From positions 62,001-126,000 of the forward strand of contig CAMCWC010000001.1 in assembly GCA_945882415.1 (NCBI GenBank): a stretch of 64,000 bases of DNA. The letters are read 5' to 3'. Numbering within the stretch: the stretch's first letter is position 1; the number at the start of each line of letters is the position of its first letter. This DNA comes from Chthonomonas calidirosea. GTDB lineage: Bacteria; Armatimonadota; Fimbriimonadia; Fimbriimonadales; Fimbriimonadaceae. The notes beneath the pieces were generated by a model. The model was not told the origin of the DNA. It saw only the letters and a list, made by a program, of their open reading frames with translations, and ran no database searches. This document shows, piece by piece, positions 15,431 through 24,731 of the stretch. The translations under genes were made by a program, and so were the position numbers.

Positions 15431-18082
15431 TTACTTCTTCAGTCGCGCAAGGTACTCATCTCGAAGCTCCGTGTGCTTGCTCTTCAGCAGCACCGGCTTT
15501 CCGTTGATGAACACATAGCGAATGTTCGAAGTCAGCTCGAAGGCGTCGCCATCGCTGATCACGATGTTGGCAATCTTGCCCGCCGAGAGCGAGCCGAGTT
15601 TGTCGCCCACTCCCAGAATATCCGCCGCATCCTGAGTCAGCGCCCGCAAGTGTCGAGCCTTCGAAAGCCCATAAGCGACCGATTCCGCCGACCGGTGTGG
15701 CAGGTTCATGACTTCGGCATACGTGTCCGACATAAACGCGAACTTGACCCCCGCTCGCTCCAATAGGGCGGGCAAGGCGTATGGCGTCTCGTATGGATCC
15801 CAATCGCTCGTCGTCACGTTCGCCGTAAGCAAGGCTCGGCCAGCGGGTTCGATGATCACAGGGATCTTCTCATCGGCCAGGAGCTTCGCTTCCTTCCAAG
15901 CGTCCGGCGCCGCGACCAGTACGGCCTTCAGCTTGCGCTTCTTGATGAACGACACGGCTTCTCGAATCGCCGTTGCGCTTCGAACGCGGATGAACACGGT
16001 GGCCTGCTGTCGGAACAGCGGCTGCATGGCTTCATACGCCGCGTCGGTTTCCGTGTGCGCTCGGCCGTAAGCCGCGGCTTTCTCGAAGTAGTCATCGAGC
16101 GCCTTCGCGCTGCCACTAAGCGGGGCAGAAGCGCCCTGGCCGCCGGCCGTCAGGTGGTCGTCGCCGTCGTCGTGGAAGACCTCTGCCTCTAAGGTCCCAA
16201 AGTCGAATCCGAAGTTGCTCGGACCGCCTCCGGGCCAGTTGATTGTGAGCGCTGCCTTCGCCGAAAGCGTCATCTCCTCACGCGAACCGCCAAGCAGGTT
16301 CAGTACCGAGCCGAACCCGGCAATCGCGCCGCTGGAAGGGGCGGTAAAGACCGTCGTAATCCCCTGAACTCGCGCGACCGGAATGTGGATCGACTGGACG
16401 TTAACCGCCGTCGCCGCGACGAGGTCAGGCTGATAGTTGCCGAGTTCTCGTGCGTCCGTCGCCTGCCCAACCTGACCAAATTCGGTCAAGCCAATCTGCG
16501 TACCGGCGTCAATAAACCCAGGATAAACGTGCATCCCTGCCGCGTTGACGACAACCGCACCTGCCGGCACCGCGAGCTTCTGCCCGACCGCTGCAATCTT
16601 CCCGTTTCGAACCAGAACCGTACCGTTCGAGATCGTCGGACCTGCGACGGTATGAACCGTGCCCCCGACAATCGCATACAGATTCGACTTCGCCGGAACC
16701 GGCGGATTCGGCACGTATTTGTAGCTATCCAGCTTCGTTTTGAACGTGCTCTTGGCCTTCAGGTTGAACGAGTCCTTCTCCTGGAAGTACACCTCGCCCT
16801 CAATAAGGGTGGTGTTAACTCGCGAATAAACGCTCAGCGGGTGGCCGTTCCAAATAACCAAGTCCGCGTCCTTGCCAACGTCAATCGATCCCACGCGGTG
16901 GTCAATTCCGAGCTCCTTGGCCGGGTTCAGTGTGATCAGCTTGAGCGCTTCTTCTTCCGAAAGCCCGCCGCATCGCATCGCCTTCGCCGCATTGATCGCA
17001 ATCGCCGTGGTTCCGCTCGTGCCATCGGTGTGGAACGAAGTCAGAACGCCTGCCTTGTTCAGAACCGCTGCCGAGTAAGCCGAGATGCCGTCGTAGATCT
17101 CCAGCTTCGATGCGTATGCGTCAAAGACCGAAACGCCGATTCCTGCCGCCGCGAGCTCGGGCGCAATCTTGTAAGTCTCCACCGCGTGCTGCAGGGCGCC
17201 GATCTTGAAGCCAAATTCCTGGCTCAATCGAACCAGCATCAGGTGCTCGTCGGCGCGGTATCCGTGGCACTGAATCCAAACCTTCCGGTCCAGAATGTCG
17301 GCCAGGGTTTGCAGTCGAAGGTCCATCTCTGGCGCAACTTTCGTTTTGCCTTCCCGGAAGTCAGCCCACTTCTTCTTGTAGTCCTTCGCCGCCAAGAAGG
17401 CTCGGCGATAAGTCGCTTCCACGCCCATTCGGGTGCGAGGGAATCGCGTCGGGTTCGTGCCGCCCGATCGCGTGACGTTCTCGCCGAGCGCGAACTTGAT
17501 CATTCGCGGCGCATCGGCAATGGTCGCTTCGTCAGGATTCGCGCCGTACTTGAACTTGATGACCAAGCTTTCGGCCCCGACCGGGTTCGCGCTGCCGTGA
17601 AGCAGCATCCCCGTCGTTTCGCCCGAAGCAACCGCCTGCCAAACGTTCTTCAACTCGGGGTTAAGCACGTCGAGAATCCGTGCTTCGGCAACAATCGAGT
17701 CGCTGCCTTCATTCGTAACGTCCGCGCCGCGGTGAACGTGCGTGTCCACAATTCCTGGGCTAACCACCTTGCCGGTGGCATCGATCACGGTGATTCCGGC
17801 GGGCTGAGCGATGTTGCCAATCGCGACGATCTTGCCCTTTCGAACCAAGATGTTGCCCTTCTCAATCGTTCCGTGAGAAGCGGTGAGGATTCGCGCGCCT
17901 TTGATGAAGACGTCGCCATTGGTCTTCAGACGTGGCTTTCGATCCGCCGAAGTTTCGACCGGCCAGGACTTGTCTGGCCCCTCCGCCAGTGCCTTCGGCG
18001 CCGCCGTTGCGGTCTGTGCCGCCGCCGAACCCGCGAGTACGATGCCGAGCGCGGTAGTTGCAATTAACGATAGATATTTCAT
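15431..18082 (-). CDS. double-domain amidohydrolase
   Basis: An 883-residue protein with a signal peptide (hydrophobic residues 5-22) and two amidohydrolase units. Unit one (about 45-440) keeps the metal ligands: DTHVHRG, IQCHGYRADE, GALQHAVE and FHTDGTSG. Unit two (about 465-880) has DAGTQIGLTE where the HxH should be, so it probably binds no metal in the usual way, yet it keeps the closing segment GVGDKLGSLSAGKIANIVI. This suggests one active and one structural or regulatory unit. The start ATG overlaps the stop of the upstream amidohydrolase gene (ATGA). The substrate is unknown; imidazolonepropionase- or dipeptidase-like activities are typical of the family. Confidence 0.85.
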   Translation of the reverse strand: MKYLSLIATTALGIVLAGSAAAQTATAAPKALAEGPDKSWPVETSADRKPRLKTNGDVFIKGARILTASHGTIEKGNILVRKGKIVAIGNIAQPAGITVIDATGKVVSPGIVDTHVHRGADVTNEGSDSIVAEARILDVLNPELKNVWQAVASGETTGMLLHGSANPVGAESLVIKFKYGANPDEATIADAPRMIKFALGENVTRSGGTNPTRFPRTRMGVEATYRRAFLAAKDYKKKWADFREGKTKVAPEMDLRLQTLADILDRKVWIQCHGYRADEHLMLVRLSQEFGFKIGALQHAVETYKIAPELAAAGIGVSVFDAYASKLEIYDGISAYSAAVLNKAGVLTSFHTDGTSGTTAIAINAAKAMRCGGLSEEEALKLITLNPAKELGIDHRVGSIDVGKDADLVIWNGHPLSVYSRVNTTLIEGEVYFQEKDSFNLKAKSTFKTKLDSYKYVPNPPVPAKSNLYAIVGGTVHTVAGPTISNGTVLVRNGKIAAVGQKLAVPAGAVVVNAAGMHVYPGFIDAGTQIGLTEFGQVGQATDARELGNYQPDLVAATAVNVQSIHIPVARVQGITTVFTAPSSGAIAGFGSVLNLLGGSREEMTLSAKAALTINWPGGGPSNFGFDFGTLEAEVFHDDGDDHLTAGGQGASAPLSGSAKALDDYFEKAAAYGRAHTETDAAYEAMQPLFRQQATVFIRVRSATAIREAVSFIKKRKLKAVLVAAPDAWKEAKLLADEKIPVIIEPAGRALLTANVTTSDWDPYETPYALPALLERAGVKFAFMSDTYAEVMNLPHRSAESVAYGLSKARHLRALTQDAADILGVGDKLGSLSAGKIANIVISDGDAFELTSNIRYVFINGKPVLLKSKHTELRDEYLARLKK

Positions 18083-19383
18083 TTAGCTGGCTTCGCTCCA
18101 ACGGCAATCTGCTTGCCTTCCACAATCACCGAAACCACGGTCTTCGATTCCACCGCAAAGTCTCCGTTCATCAAAACGAGGTTGGCGAGCTTGCCGGGCT
18201 CAATCGAGCCGACCTTGTCCCCAACGCCAAAAATCTCCGCTGCTCCCAGCGTCATCGAGCGCAGTGCAACGTCGCGCGGAACCCCGTAGCTGATCGCTTT
18301 GCGAACCCCGCCGAGGTACCCCTTCGAGCCAAGACTGCCTCGGAAGGCCAGCGGAATCCCTGCCTGGCTAAGAAGCTTCGCATTCGCGTTCCGCTCGTTC
18401 CAAGTCTTCCAACGATCTTCCAGAACGGCCGCCGGAGTCGCATCGCGACCCTCTCCAACTTTCCGCGTTGGCTCGTCCGTAAAGTCCAGATTCACCACCA
18501 CCGGCACGCTGTGCTTCTTCAGCGTCGGAATCATTCGGTAGGTATCAATCCCACCGTTAACGATAAATTTGTAACCGAATTCCTCCGCATATCGTGCCGC
18601 TCGAGCAATATCTCTGGAGTTCGCAATTGAGTAAAGCGCGGGAATTTTTCCGGTGACGAGCGGCTTCAAACCCTCATAACTCGGGTCTGCCTTGCTTGGC
18701 GTCTTGACCGCATAAGCCTTGGCGTCGTAGAGCGTCTGTCGCAAAAGCGCGAACACGCCAAACGGCGTCTGCGGATAGGTGTAGCCCGGATCGGCTGCTG
18801 GTGCCTGTTGTCGTCCTTGGCCACCCGCCATCTCGTCCCCACCGCGGAATCCACCGCTGGACCGGAAATTGATCTCCGTCGCCACTTCGCCCGCAAGCAC
18901 CTTCGGCTCGGCGCCCAAGTTTACGATTCCCGCCGTTCCGCTAATCGTGCCATCGCCGGAGCTGAGCAACAGGGAAGTCACGCCGTTCTCCTGCCGATCC
19001 CCGTAAGGCGCCTTCAGGTCCAAGTGCATCACCGCTTTAACGTCGGCCCGGTTGCCGCGTCGGTTCTCCTTCCACATCGTCGCCGGTGCGGTGTTGCGCG
19101 TGTCGGGCTGCTTGGTGCCGCTAGCAAGCGGAGTTGGAAGCTTTAGCCCAGAGGTGCTGTAGGCATCGATGAAGCCGGGATAAACCGTGAGGCCCGCTCC
19201 ATTAATAACCGTAGCGCCCGCCGGTACCTGGACGTCTGGACCGACAGCAACAATCTTATCGTCCTGGATGACGATGTTCCCGACCGGAATGACTTGGCCG
19301 TTTCCAACTTCGATCCGTGCCGACTGTATGACGATGGGTGGCGCAACGGCCACGAGACTAGCGAATAAGAGAAGCGGTGTCAT
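18079..19383 (-). CDS. amidohydrolase-like protein lacking the HxH motif
   Basis: A 434-residue amidohydrolase-fold protein with a signal peptide. It has the N-terminal composite beta domain (GNIVIQDDKIVAVGPDVQVP), but the first metal motif reads VYPGFIDAYSTSG in place of DxHxH. The end segment GVGDKVGSIEPGKLANLVL is conserved. It is closest in layout to the second unit of the downstream 883-residue protein, to which it is coupled by a 4-bp overlap. It is probably catalytically altered or a partner subunit of that protein. Confidence 0.8.
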   Translation of the reverse strand: MTPLLLFASLVAVAPPIVIQSARIEVGNGQVIPVGNIVIQDDKIVAVGPDVQVPAGATVINGAGLTVYPGFIDAYSTSGLKLPTPLASGTKQPDTRNTAPATMWKENRRGNRADVKAVMHLDLKAPYGDRQENGVTSLLLSSGDGTISGTAGIVNLGAEPKVLAGEVATEINFRSSGGFRGGDEMAGGQGRQQAPAADPGYTYPQTPFGVFALLRQTLYDAKAYAVKTPSKADPSYEGLKPLVTGKIPALYSIANSRDIARAARYAEEFGYKFIVNGGIDTYRMIPTLKKHSVPVVVNLDFTDEPTRKVGEGRDATPAAVLEDRWKTWNERNANAKLLSQAGIPLAFRGSLGSKGYLGGVRKAISYGVPRDVALRSMTLGAAEIFGVGDKVGSIEPGKLANLVLMNGDFAVESKTVVSVIVEGKQIAVGAKPAK

Positions 19384-19538
19384 GAATCAGCCCGTGCGTC
19401 TCGATCTGAGAGTTCACGTTCGGTCCATATTAGCGTGAAAACTCGAATTCGAAGCAAAGAAATGCTTCCTTGGCGTGGTTCGCCTGCGTAGATCAAGCCC
19501 GTCCGATCGGCAATTTGCCAGACTCTACGACAAAGCCC

Positions 19539-21167
19539 ATGACCAACCTCGATATCGCCCAGAGTGCCGAACTTCGCCCGATCTCCGAAATCATCCGCGA
19601 CTCGGGCCTTGGCTTTGAAGATTACGAGCCGCTGGGCCACTACAAAGCGAAGCTCACCCAAGCTGCCGTTTCGCGCCTTTCTCAGACTAAGCGCGGCAAG
19701 CTGATCCTCGTTACCGCCATCAACCCAACCCCCGCCGGCGAAGGCAAAACCACCGTGACCATTGGCCTCGCTCAGGGGCTGGCAAAGATCGGTAAAGTCT
19801 CCATTCCCGCCACGCGCGAGCCCGCCTTGGGCCCGATCTTCGGCGTGAAAGGCGGCGCCTGCGGCGGCGGATATAGCCAAGTCCTTCCGATGGAGGACAT
19901 TAACCTGTTCTTCACCGGCGATTTCCCCGCCATTACCGCCGCGCACAACCTGCTGAGCGCCATGCTCGATGCCCACCTGCAGCACGGCAACGAACTCCAG
20001 ATCGACACCCGCGCCGCCCTCTGGCCCCGAACCATCGACATGAACGACCGATCTCTCCGCGAGATCGTGGTTGGTCTTGGCTCCGGAAATGGCGTCGTAC
20101 GCGAAGACGGTTTCGTGATTACCCCCGCCAGCGAAATCATGGCGATCCTCTGCCTTTCGACCTCGATCACGGACCTGAAGGAACGACTCGGCAACATCGT
20201 TGTCGGTCGCAACATGAAGCGCGCCCCCGTCTTCGCCCGCGACCTCCGCGCCAACGGCGTGATGGCCGCGCTACTCGCAACTGCCCTACGCCCGAACCTC
20301 GTGCAAACCATGGAAGGCGGCCTTGCCCTCGTTCATGGAGGACCGTTCGGCAACATCGCCCACGGTTGCTCCTCCATCGTCGGCACCCAATCCGCCCTCG
20401 GCCTTGCCGATTTTGTCGTTACCGAAGCCGGTTTCGGTGCTGACCTCGGCGCAGAGAAGTTCCTCAACATCGTCTGCCCCCGCCTCGGTTACGGCCCCGA
20501 CGCCATCGTCCTGGTGGCAACCGTCCGCGCCCTCCAACACCACGGCGGCGGTGACCTGAATCTTGGCTACCAGAACCTAAAACGCCACATCCGGCACCTC
20601 TCCCAATACGGCCCGCCGGTAGTCGTCGCCATCAACCAACGCGCCGAAGACTCGCTCGACGATCACCAATTCCTGATCGAGAGATGCGCGGAAGACGGAA
20701 TCACCGCCATCACGGCAAACCCGTGGAACGGCGGTGGCGCCGGCTGCGAAGCCCTAGCTCAGCACGTTGCCACGGCGACCGAAACTCCGAGCCCATTCGC
20801 ATCCCTTTATCAAGCCTCCGACCCTATCGAAGCCAAACTCCAAGCGCTGGTGGAGAAGGTCTACGGCGGAATCGGCGTGGAACTGTCCGACAAAGCCAAG
20901 AAAGACGCCACCTGGCTTCAAAAGCACGGCTTCGCCGAACTCCCGATCTGCGTCGCCAAAACCCAGTACAGCGTCAGCGATGACCCAACCCTGCTGAACG
21001 CCCCCGAAGGCTTCAACCTCCACGTCCGCGAGCTGCGTCTGTCCGCCGGAGCAGGATTCATAATCGCCGTCTGCGGAGACATCCTCCTCATGCCCGGTCT
21101 CGGAAAAGCCCCGAGCGCGTTCAACATCGACATCGATGCCGAGGGCAAAATCACCGGTCTATTTTAA
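19539..21167 (+). CDS. fhs: formate--tetrahydrofolate ligase
   Basis: A 542-residue enzyme that makes 10-formyl-THF from formate, THF and ATP in one-carbon metabolism. The P-loop is TPAGEGKTTVTIGLAQGL, and other family segments are REPALGPIFGVKGGACGGGY, FTGDFPAITAAHNLLSAM and FVVTEAGFGADLGAEKF. The frame is open from 19470, but homologues begin near MTNLDIAQ, so the ATG at 19539 is used. It is divergent from the amidohydrolase genes with about 155 bp between; no riboswitch is recognised there. Confidence 0.95.
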   Translation: MTNLDIAQSAELRPISEIIRDSGLGFEDYEPLGHYKAKLTQAAVSRLSQTKRGKLILVTAINPTPAGEGKTTVTIGLAQGLAKIGKVSIPATREPALGPIFGVKGGACGGGYSQVLPMEDINLFFTGDFPAITAAHNLLSAMLDAHLQHGNELQIDTRAALWPRTIDMNDRSLREIVVGLGSGNGVVREDGFVITPASEIMAILCLSTSITDLKERLGNIVVGRNMKRAPVFARDLRANGVMAALLATALRPNLVQTMEGGLALVHGGPFGNIAHGCSSIVGTQSALGLADFVVTEAGFGADLGAEKFLNIVCPRLGYGPDAIVLVATVRALQHHGGGDLNLGYQNLKRHIRHLSQYGPPVVVAINQRAEDSLDDHQFLIERCAEDGITAITANPWNGGGAGCEALAQHVATATETPSPFASLYQASDPIEAKLQALVEKVYGGIGVELSDKAKKDATWLQKHGFAELPICVAKTQYSVSDDPTLLNAPEGFNLHVRELRLSAGAGFIIAVCGDILLMPGLGKAPSAFNIDIDAEGKITGLF

Positions 21168-21228
21168 GGTGTGATGTATCAGCAAAATGGCGAGCCTCGT
21201 GAACTTTAGGTAACGTTGCGTTCCAAAG

Positions 21229-23556
21229 ATGACACTTGCCCTCGCGCTCCTTTCGGTTGCATCGCAGGCTAGTCCGGCCTTCGTGCCCGACATCAACCGT
21301 GCCCTCGGCATCGAGCGCGAGTACCGCGGCAAATCGTTCCGAACCCGCGTGACGCCAAACTGGCTCCCGAACGGTGGCCTTTGGTATCGCATCGACACCG
21401 GCCCGAACGCCTTCGAGTGGGTCGCCGTCGATGCAGCGGGCAAAGTGTCCCGATTCAAAACCGAACTCGATCTCCGAAAGAAGCTCGGCGCAACAATGGG
21501 CCCCGAAAAGCCCCTCCTCCTAACCGCCCAGCCCCAACCCCGAGCCGCCGGCGAGCGCGTCGATTTCGAGTTCCTCAACCGCGCCGGAAAGCCCGTCCAA
21601 ATCTTCTGGGTCAACGACGATGAGCGCGTTCCGTACGCCAAAATCGCCTCCGCCAAGTCCCATGTTCAAGGCACCTTCTCCGGCCACGTTTGGGAAGTTC
21701 GCTTCGATGACGGCAAATCCATCGGCTACGTCACCGTGCCCGCCCTAGGTGGGAAAGTCCAAATCGAGGCGACCGTGCGGCCCGAACCTACCGCCCCAAG
21801 ACCCGAGCGCCAGCAGGCACCTTGGAACCTCACGATCCGCAAAAACGACCTTTGGGCAACCGAAACCGCAACCGGCCAGGAGTTCCAAGTCACCTTCGAC
21901 GGCACCCCCACCGACCACTACCGCACGACCGGCAACTTCTGGTCCCCCGACCAATCCAAGCTCGTCGTTTTCCGAACCCGATCCGCCCAAGAGCGAAAGG
22001 TCAACATCGTTGCCTCGTCGCCGAAAGACCAACTCCAGCCGAAGCTCATCACGCTTGACTACCTAAAGCCGGGGGACCAAATCGCCCTCCCGCGGCCCGT
22101 CCTCATCGACGTCAAAACCCGAACTGCGAAGCTCCTAGACAACGCGCTCTTCTCAAATCCGTGGAGCCTCCCTCCTCTCGCGAACAGCGGCTGGGGGAAT
22201 GCCGTCACTTGGAGCGCCGACTCAAAGCGGTTCTACTTCGCCTACAACCAGCGCGGTCACCAGCTGATGCGAGTGCTATCCGTCGACGCCGAAACCGGCA
22301 CGCCAACCACGCTCTTCGAAGACCAAAGCAAGACCTTCATTCACTATTCCGGCAAGTTTTGGTCCAAATACCTGCCGAAATCGAACGAGATCATCTGGAT
22401 GAGTGAGCGCGACGGCTGGAACCACCTCTACGCCCACGACGCCACCACCGGCGCCCTAACGCGCCAACTCACGCGCGGCCCCTGGGTCATCCGCAGCGTC
22501 GAATCCCACGACGAAACCGCCAACACTGTCCTCCTCCGAGTCGCCGGAAGAACGCCAAAAGAAGACCCGTACCACGACCATTACGTGGAGCTGAACCTAG
22601 CAACCGGCGCGATCCTGCCGCTCACCTCCGCCGACGGCACTCACCGCCTCACCTTCTCGCCCGACAACAAAACCTATCTCGACACCTACTCCCGCGTCGA
22701 CCTGCCCCCCGTTACCGAACTCCGAAGAAGAAGCGACGGCACCAAGATCGCGACCCTTGAAACCAGCGACATCACCGGCCTCTTCGCCACAGGCTGGCGC
22801 GCGCCTCAACGATTTGTTGCGAAAGGGCGCGATGGAAAAACCGACATCTACGGCGTCCTCTGGCGACCCAAAAACTTCAAACCCGGAAAGAAATATCCGG
22901 TCATCGAGCAAATCTACGCTGGCCCGCAAGGCTTCTTTGTCCCCAAGCAGTGGAGCGCCACGTTCGGCAATCCCCAGCAAATCGCTGAGCTCGGCTTCCT
23001 CGTTGTCCAAATCGATGGCATGGGCACCGACGGCCGAAGCAAAGCCTTCCACGACGTCGCGTTCAAGAACCTGAAAGACGCTGGATTCCCCGACCGCATC
23101 GCCTGGATGAAAGCCCTCGCCAAGCAAGAACCGGCGATGGACCTCACCCGCGTCGGCATCTATGGCGGCAGTGCGGGAGGACAAAACGCCATGGCCGCCG
23201 TTCTGTGGCATGGCGATTTCTACAAAGCCGCCGTCGCCGATTGCGGCTGCCACGACAACCGTATGGACAAAGTTTGGTGGAACGAACAGTGGATGGGCTA
23301 CCCGGTCGACAAGTCGTATGAAGACAGTTCGAACGTCGTCAACGCCGCCCGCCTGAAGGGCAAACTCATGCTCACCGTCGGCGAGCTCGACACCAACGTA
23401 GACCCCGCCTCGACCATGCAGGTCGCCGACGCCCTCATCCGCGCTGGAAAAGACTTCGACCTCATCGTCTTCCCCGGCGGCGGCCACGGCGCGGGCGAAT
23501 CAGCCTACGGAAAGAAGAAACGAATGGAGTTCTTCATCCGCCACCTAAACCCATAA
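21229..23556 (+). CDS. S9-family prolyl oligopeptidase (DPP4-like)
   Basis: A 775-residue serine peptidase. A short signal peptide (first 15 residues) is followed by a beta-propeller region (about 190-500) and an alpha/beta-hydrolase domain. The catalytic Ser is in GIYGGSAGGQN, the Asp in TVGELDTNVDP, and the His in PGGGHGAGES. The NYARGINE-type segment of DPP4 is not obvious, so exact specificity is unsure. It starts about 60 bp after fhs; the small rof-like gene follows 11 bp after its stop. Confidence 0.88.
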   Translation: MTLALALLSVASQASPAFVPDINRALGIEREYRGKSFRTRVTPNWLPNGGLWYRIDTGPNAFEWVAVDAAGKVSRFKTELDLRKKLGATMGPEKPLLLTAQPQPRAAGERVDFEFLNRAGKPVQIFWVNDDERVPYAKIASAKSHVQGTFSGHVWEVRFDDGKSIGYVTVPALGGKVQIEATVRPEPTAPRPERQQAPWNLTIRKNDLWATETATGQEFQVTFDGTPTDHYRTTGNFWSPDQSKLVVFRTRSAQERKVNIVASSPKDQLQPKLITLDYLKPGDQIALPRPVLIDVKTRTAKLLDNALFSNPWSLPPLANSGWGNAVTWSADSKRFYFAYNQRGHQLMRVLSVDAETGTPTTLFEDQSKTFIHYSGKFWSKYLPKSNEIIWMSERDGWNHLYAHDATTGALTRQLTRGPWVIRSVESHDETANTVLLRVAGRTPKEDPYHDHYVELNLATGAILPLTSADGTHRLTFSPDNKTYLDTYSRVDLPPVTELRRRSDGTKIATLETSDITGLFATGWRAPQRFVAKGRDGKTDIYGVLWRPKNFKPGKKYPVIEQIYAGPQGFFVPKQWSATFGNPQQIAELGFLVVQIDGMGTDGRSKAFHDVAFKNLKDAGFPDRIAWMKALAKQEPAMDLTRVGIYGGSAGGQNAMAAVLWHGDFYKAAVADCGCHDNRMDKVWWNEQWMGYPVDKSYEDSSNVVNAARLKGKLMLTVGELDTNVDPASTMQVADALIRAGKDFDLIVFPGGGHGAGESAYGKKKRMEFFIRHLNP

Positions 23557-23567
23557 GTCAGACCGCG

Positions 23568-23792
23568 ATGGACAAATACAAACCGATCGACTGCGAACTA
23601 CACGACAAACTCGAGGACGCCGCCGTCCGCCGCGTTCCGGTCGAGATTCAACTCGACACTGGAACAATCAACGGCACTGTCGTAGACGTGAAGACCGTTG
23701 CCAGTAAGGAATTCCTAGTGCTGAAAGAGCAAGCCGAACCCATCCGCCTCGACCGAGTACTCGCGGTCACCGACACCGCCGAGAAGGAATAA
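23568..23792 (+). CDS. Rof/YaeO-like inhibitor of Rho
   Basis: A 74-residue protein that opens with YKPIDCELHDKLEDAA and continues with a short beta-barrel pattern (VEIQLDTGTINGTVV; EFLVLKEQAEPIRLDRVLAV). The Y-x-P-I-x-C-x(3)-D-x-L-E-x-A start and the RLD-[KR]-[IV] end match E. coli Rof (YaeO), which binds Rho and blocks termination. It sits between the S9 peptidase and the dehydratase genes with gaps of 11 and 7 bp, so it is probably co-transcribed. The identification is from memory of the Rof sequence. Confidence 0.65.
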   Translation: MDKYKPIDCELHDKLEDAAVRRVPVEIQLDTGTINGTVVDVKTVASKEFLVLKEQAEPIRLDRVLAVTDTAEKE

Positions 23793-23799
23793 TCCTCCC

Positions 23800-24729
23800 A
23801 TGAACCAAACCCGCCCCAGCCTCCGTTTTGCCCAAACCCCTAACGGCCTGGTCGTCGAGGCGGAGGGCCAATTCTGGCCCCTCACCCTCCCAGAAAACAT
23901 CTTTCAACTCGACCGTAAAGAGCTCTTCAAAACCCTCCTTGAAGCGACCGAAGGCACCCCACTCGAAGAAGAGCCAGAACTCCAAAACTTCCTCGACCCC
24001 ACCCAAACCCCCATCCTCGGAGCCGGCGTTACGTTCTCTAACTCCCACCGCGAACGCCGCATGGAAGCCCTCCGCGCAGGCAGCATGGAAGAAATCACAG
24101 ATGACGGCCGACCAACCCCCTACGACGTCGTCTACGACCCCGCCAACCCGCCCGAGGTCTTCTTCAAAGCCATCCGCACCGGCCACCTCGCGGCGCCAAA
24201 CGAACTCTGGATCCGCCCCGATGGCGGGGAAGACGGCGCGATCGGCAACAGCGTCCCCGAACCCGAGCGCGTTCTCATCGTAAACCGACAAGGCGAGATC
24301 ATCGCCGAAACCCTCGGCAGCGACACCACCGCCCGGCAGCTCGAAAGCCTCAGCCCGCTCTACCTACCGGCGGCCAAAACCTATCCCGGCTGCACCACCC
24401 TCGGCCCCTGGCTCACCGTCTTCGCGCCCGAGCTCCCGCAGCCCGAAATCATCATCCGAATGGAAATCCACCGAAACGGCGAAAGCATGTACGGCGATGA
24501 ATACGGCAGTAGCCAAATGAAGCGCACCCCCGAGAGCCTCGTCCGTCACGCCCGCACCCTCGCCGCCGAACCAGACGGCACGTTCGAAGCTGGCTTCGCC
24601 CTCTTCACCGGCACCGGCATCATCCCGCCCATCCAGTTCGCCCTCGAACCTGGCGACATCGTCACCATCTCCAGCCCCCAACTGGGACGGCTAGAAGCAA
24701 CCACCAGAGTCGTCCAATTCGGGTTCTAA
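23800..24729 (+). CDS. 2-keto-3-deoxy-pentonate dehydratase-like (FAH superfamily)
   Basis: A 309-residue fumarylacetoacetate-hydrolase-fold protein. Segments YDVVYDPANPPEVFFKA, GNSVPEPERVLIVNRQGEI, ETLGSDTTARQLESLSPLYL and AAKTYPGCTTLGPW match archaeal 2-dehydro-3-deoxy-D-arabinonate dehydratase (KdaD) and bacterial XylX. These make 2,5-dioxopentanoate from a 2-keto-3-deoxy-pentonate. The acidic metal ligands of the fold are plausible in PEPERVLIV. The next gene, 2 bp downstream, encodes a xylonate-dehydratase-like enzyme that would supply the substrate. Confidence 0.72.
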   Translation: MNQTRPSLRFAQTPNGLVVEAEGQFWPLTLPENIFQLDRKELFKTLLEATEGTPLEEEPELQNFLDPTQTPILGAGVTFSNSHRERRMEALRAGSMEEITDDGRPTPYDVVYDPANPPEVFFKAIRTGHLAAPNELWIRPDGGEDGAIGNSVPEPERVLIVNRQGEIIAETLGSDTTARQLESLSPLYLPAAKTYPGCTTLGPWLTVFAPELPQPEIIIRMEIHRNGESMYGDEYGSSQMKRTPESLVRHARTLAAEPDGTFEAGFALFTGTGIIPPIQFALEPGDIVTISSPQLGRLEATTRVVQFGF

Positions 24730-24731
24730 TC

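Noticed and set aside
16385-18067. 560-codon forward frame opposite the double amidohydrolase gene
   Set aside because: It is very rich in Arg and Asn with no domain pattern, as expected for the antisense of a GC-rich coding gene whose real frame has clear motifs.
19384-19538. Possible riboswitch before fhs
   Set aside because: No conserved purine, THF or SAM aptamer core could be found by eye.
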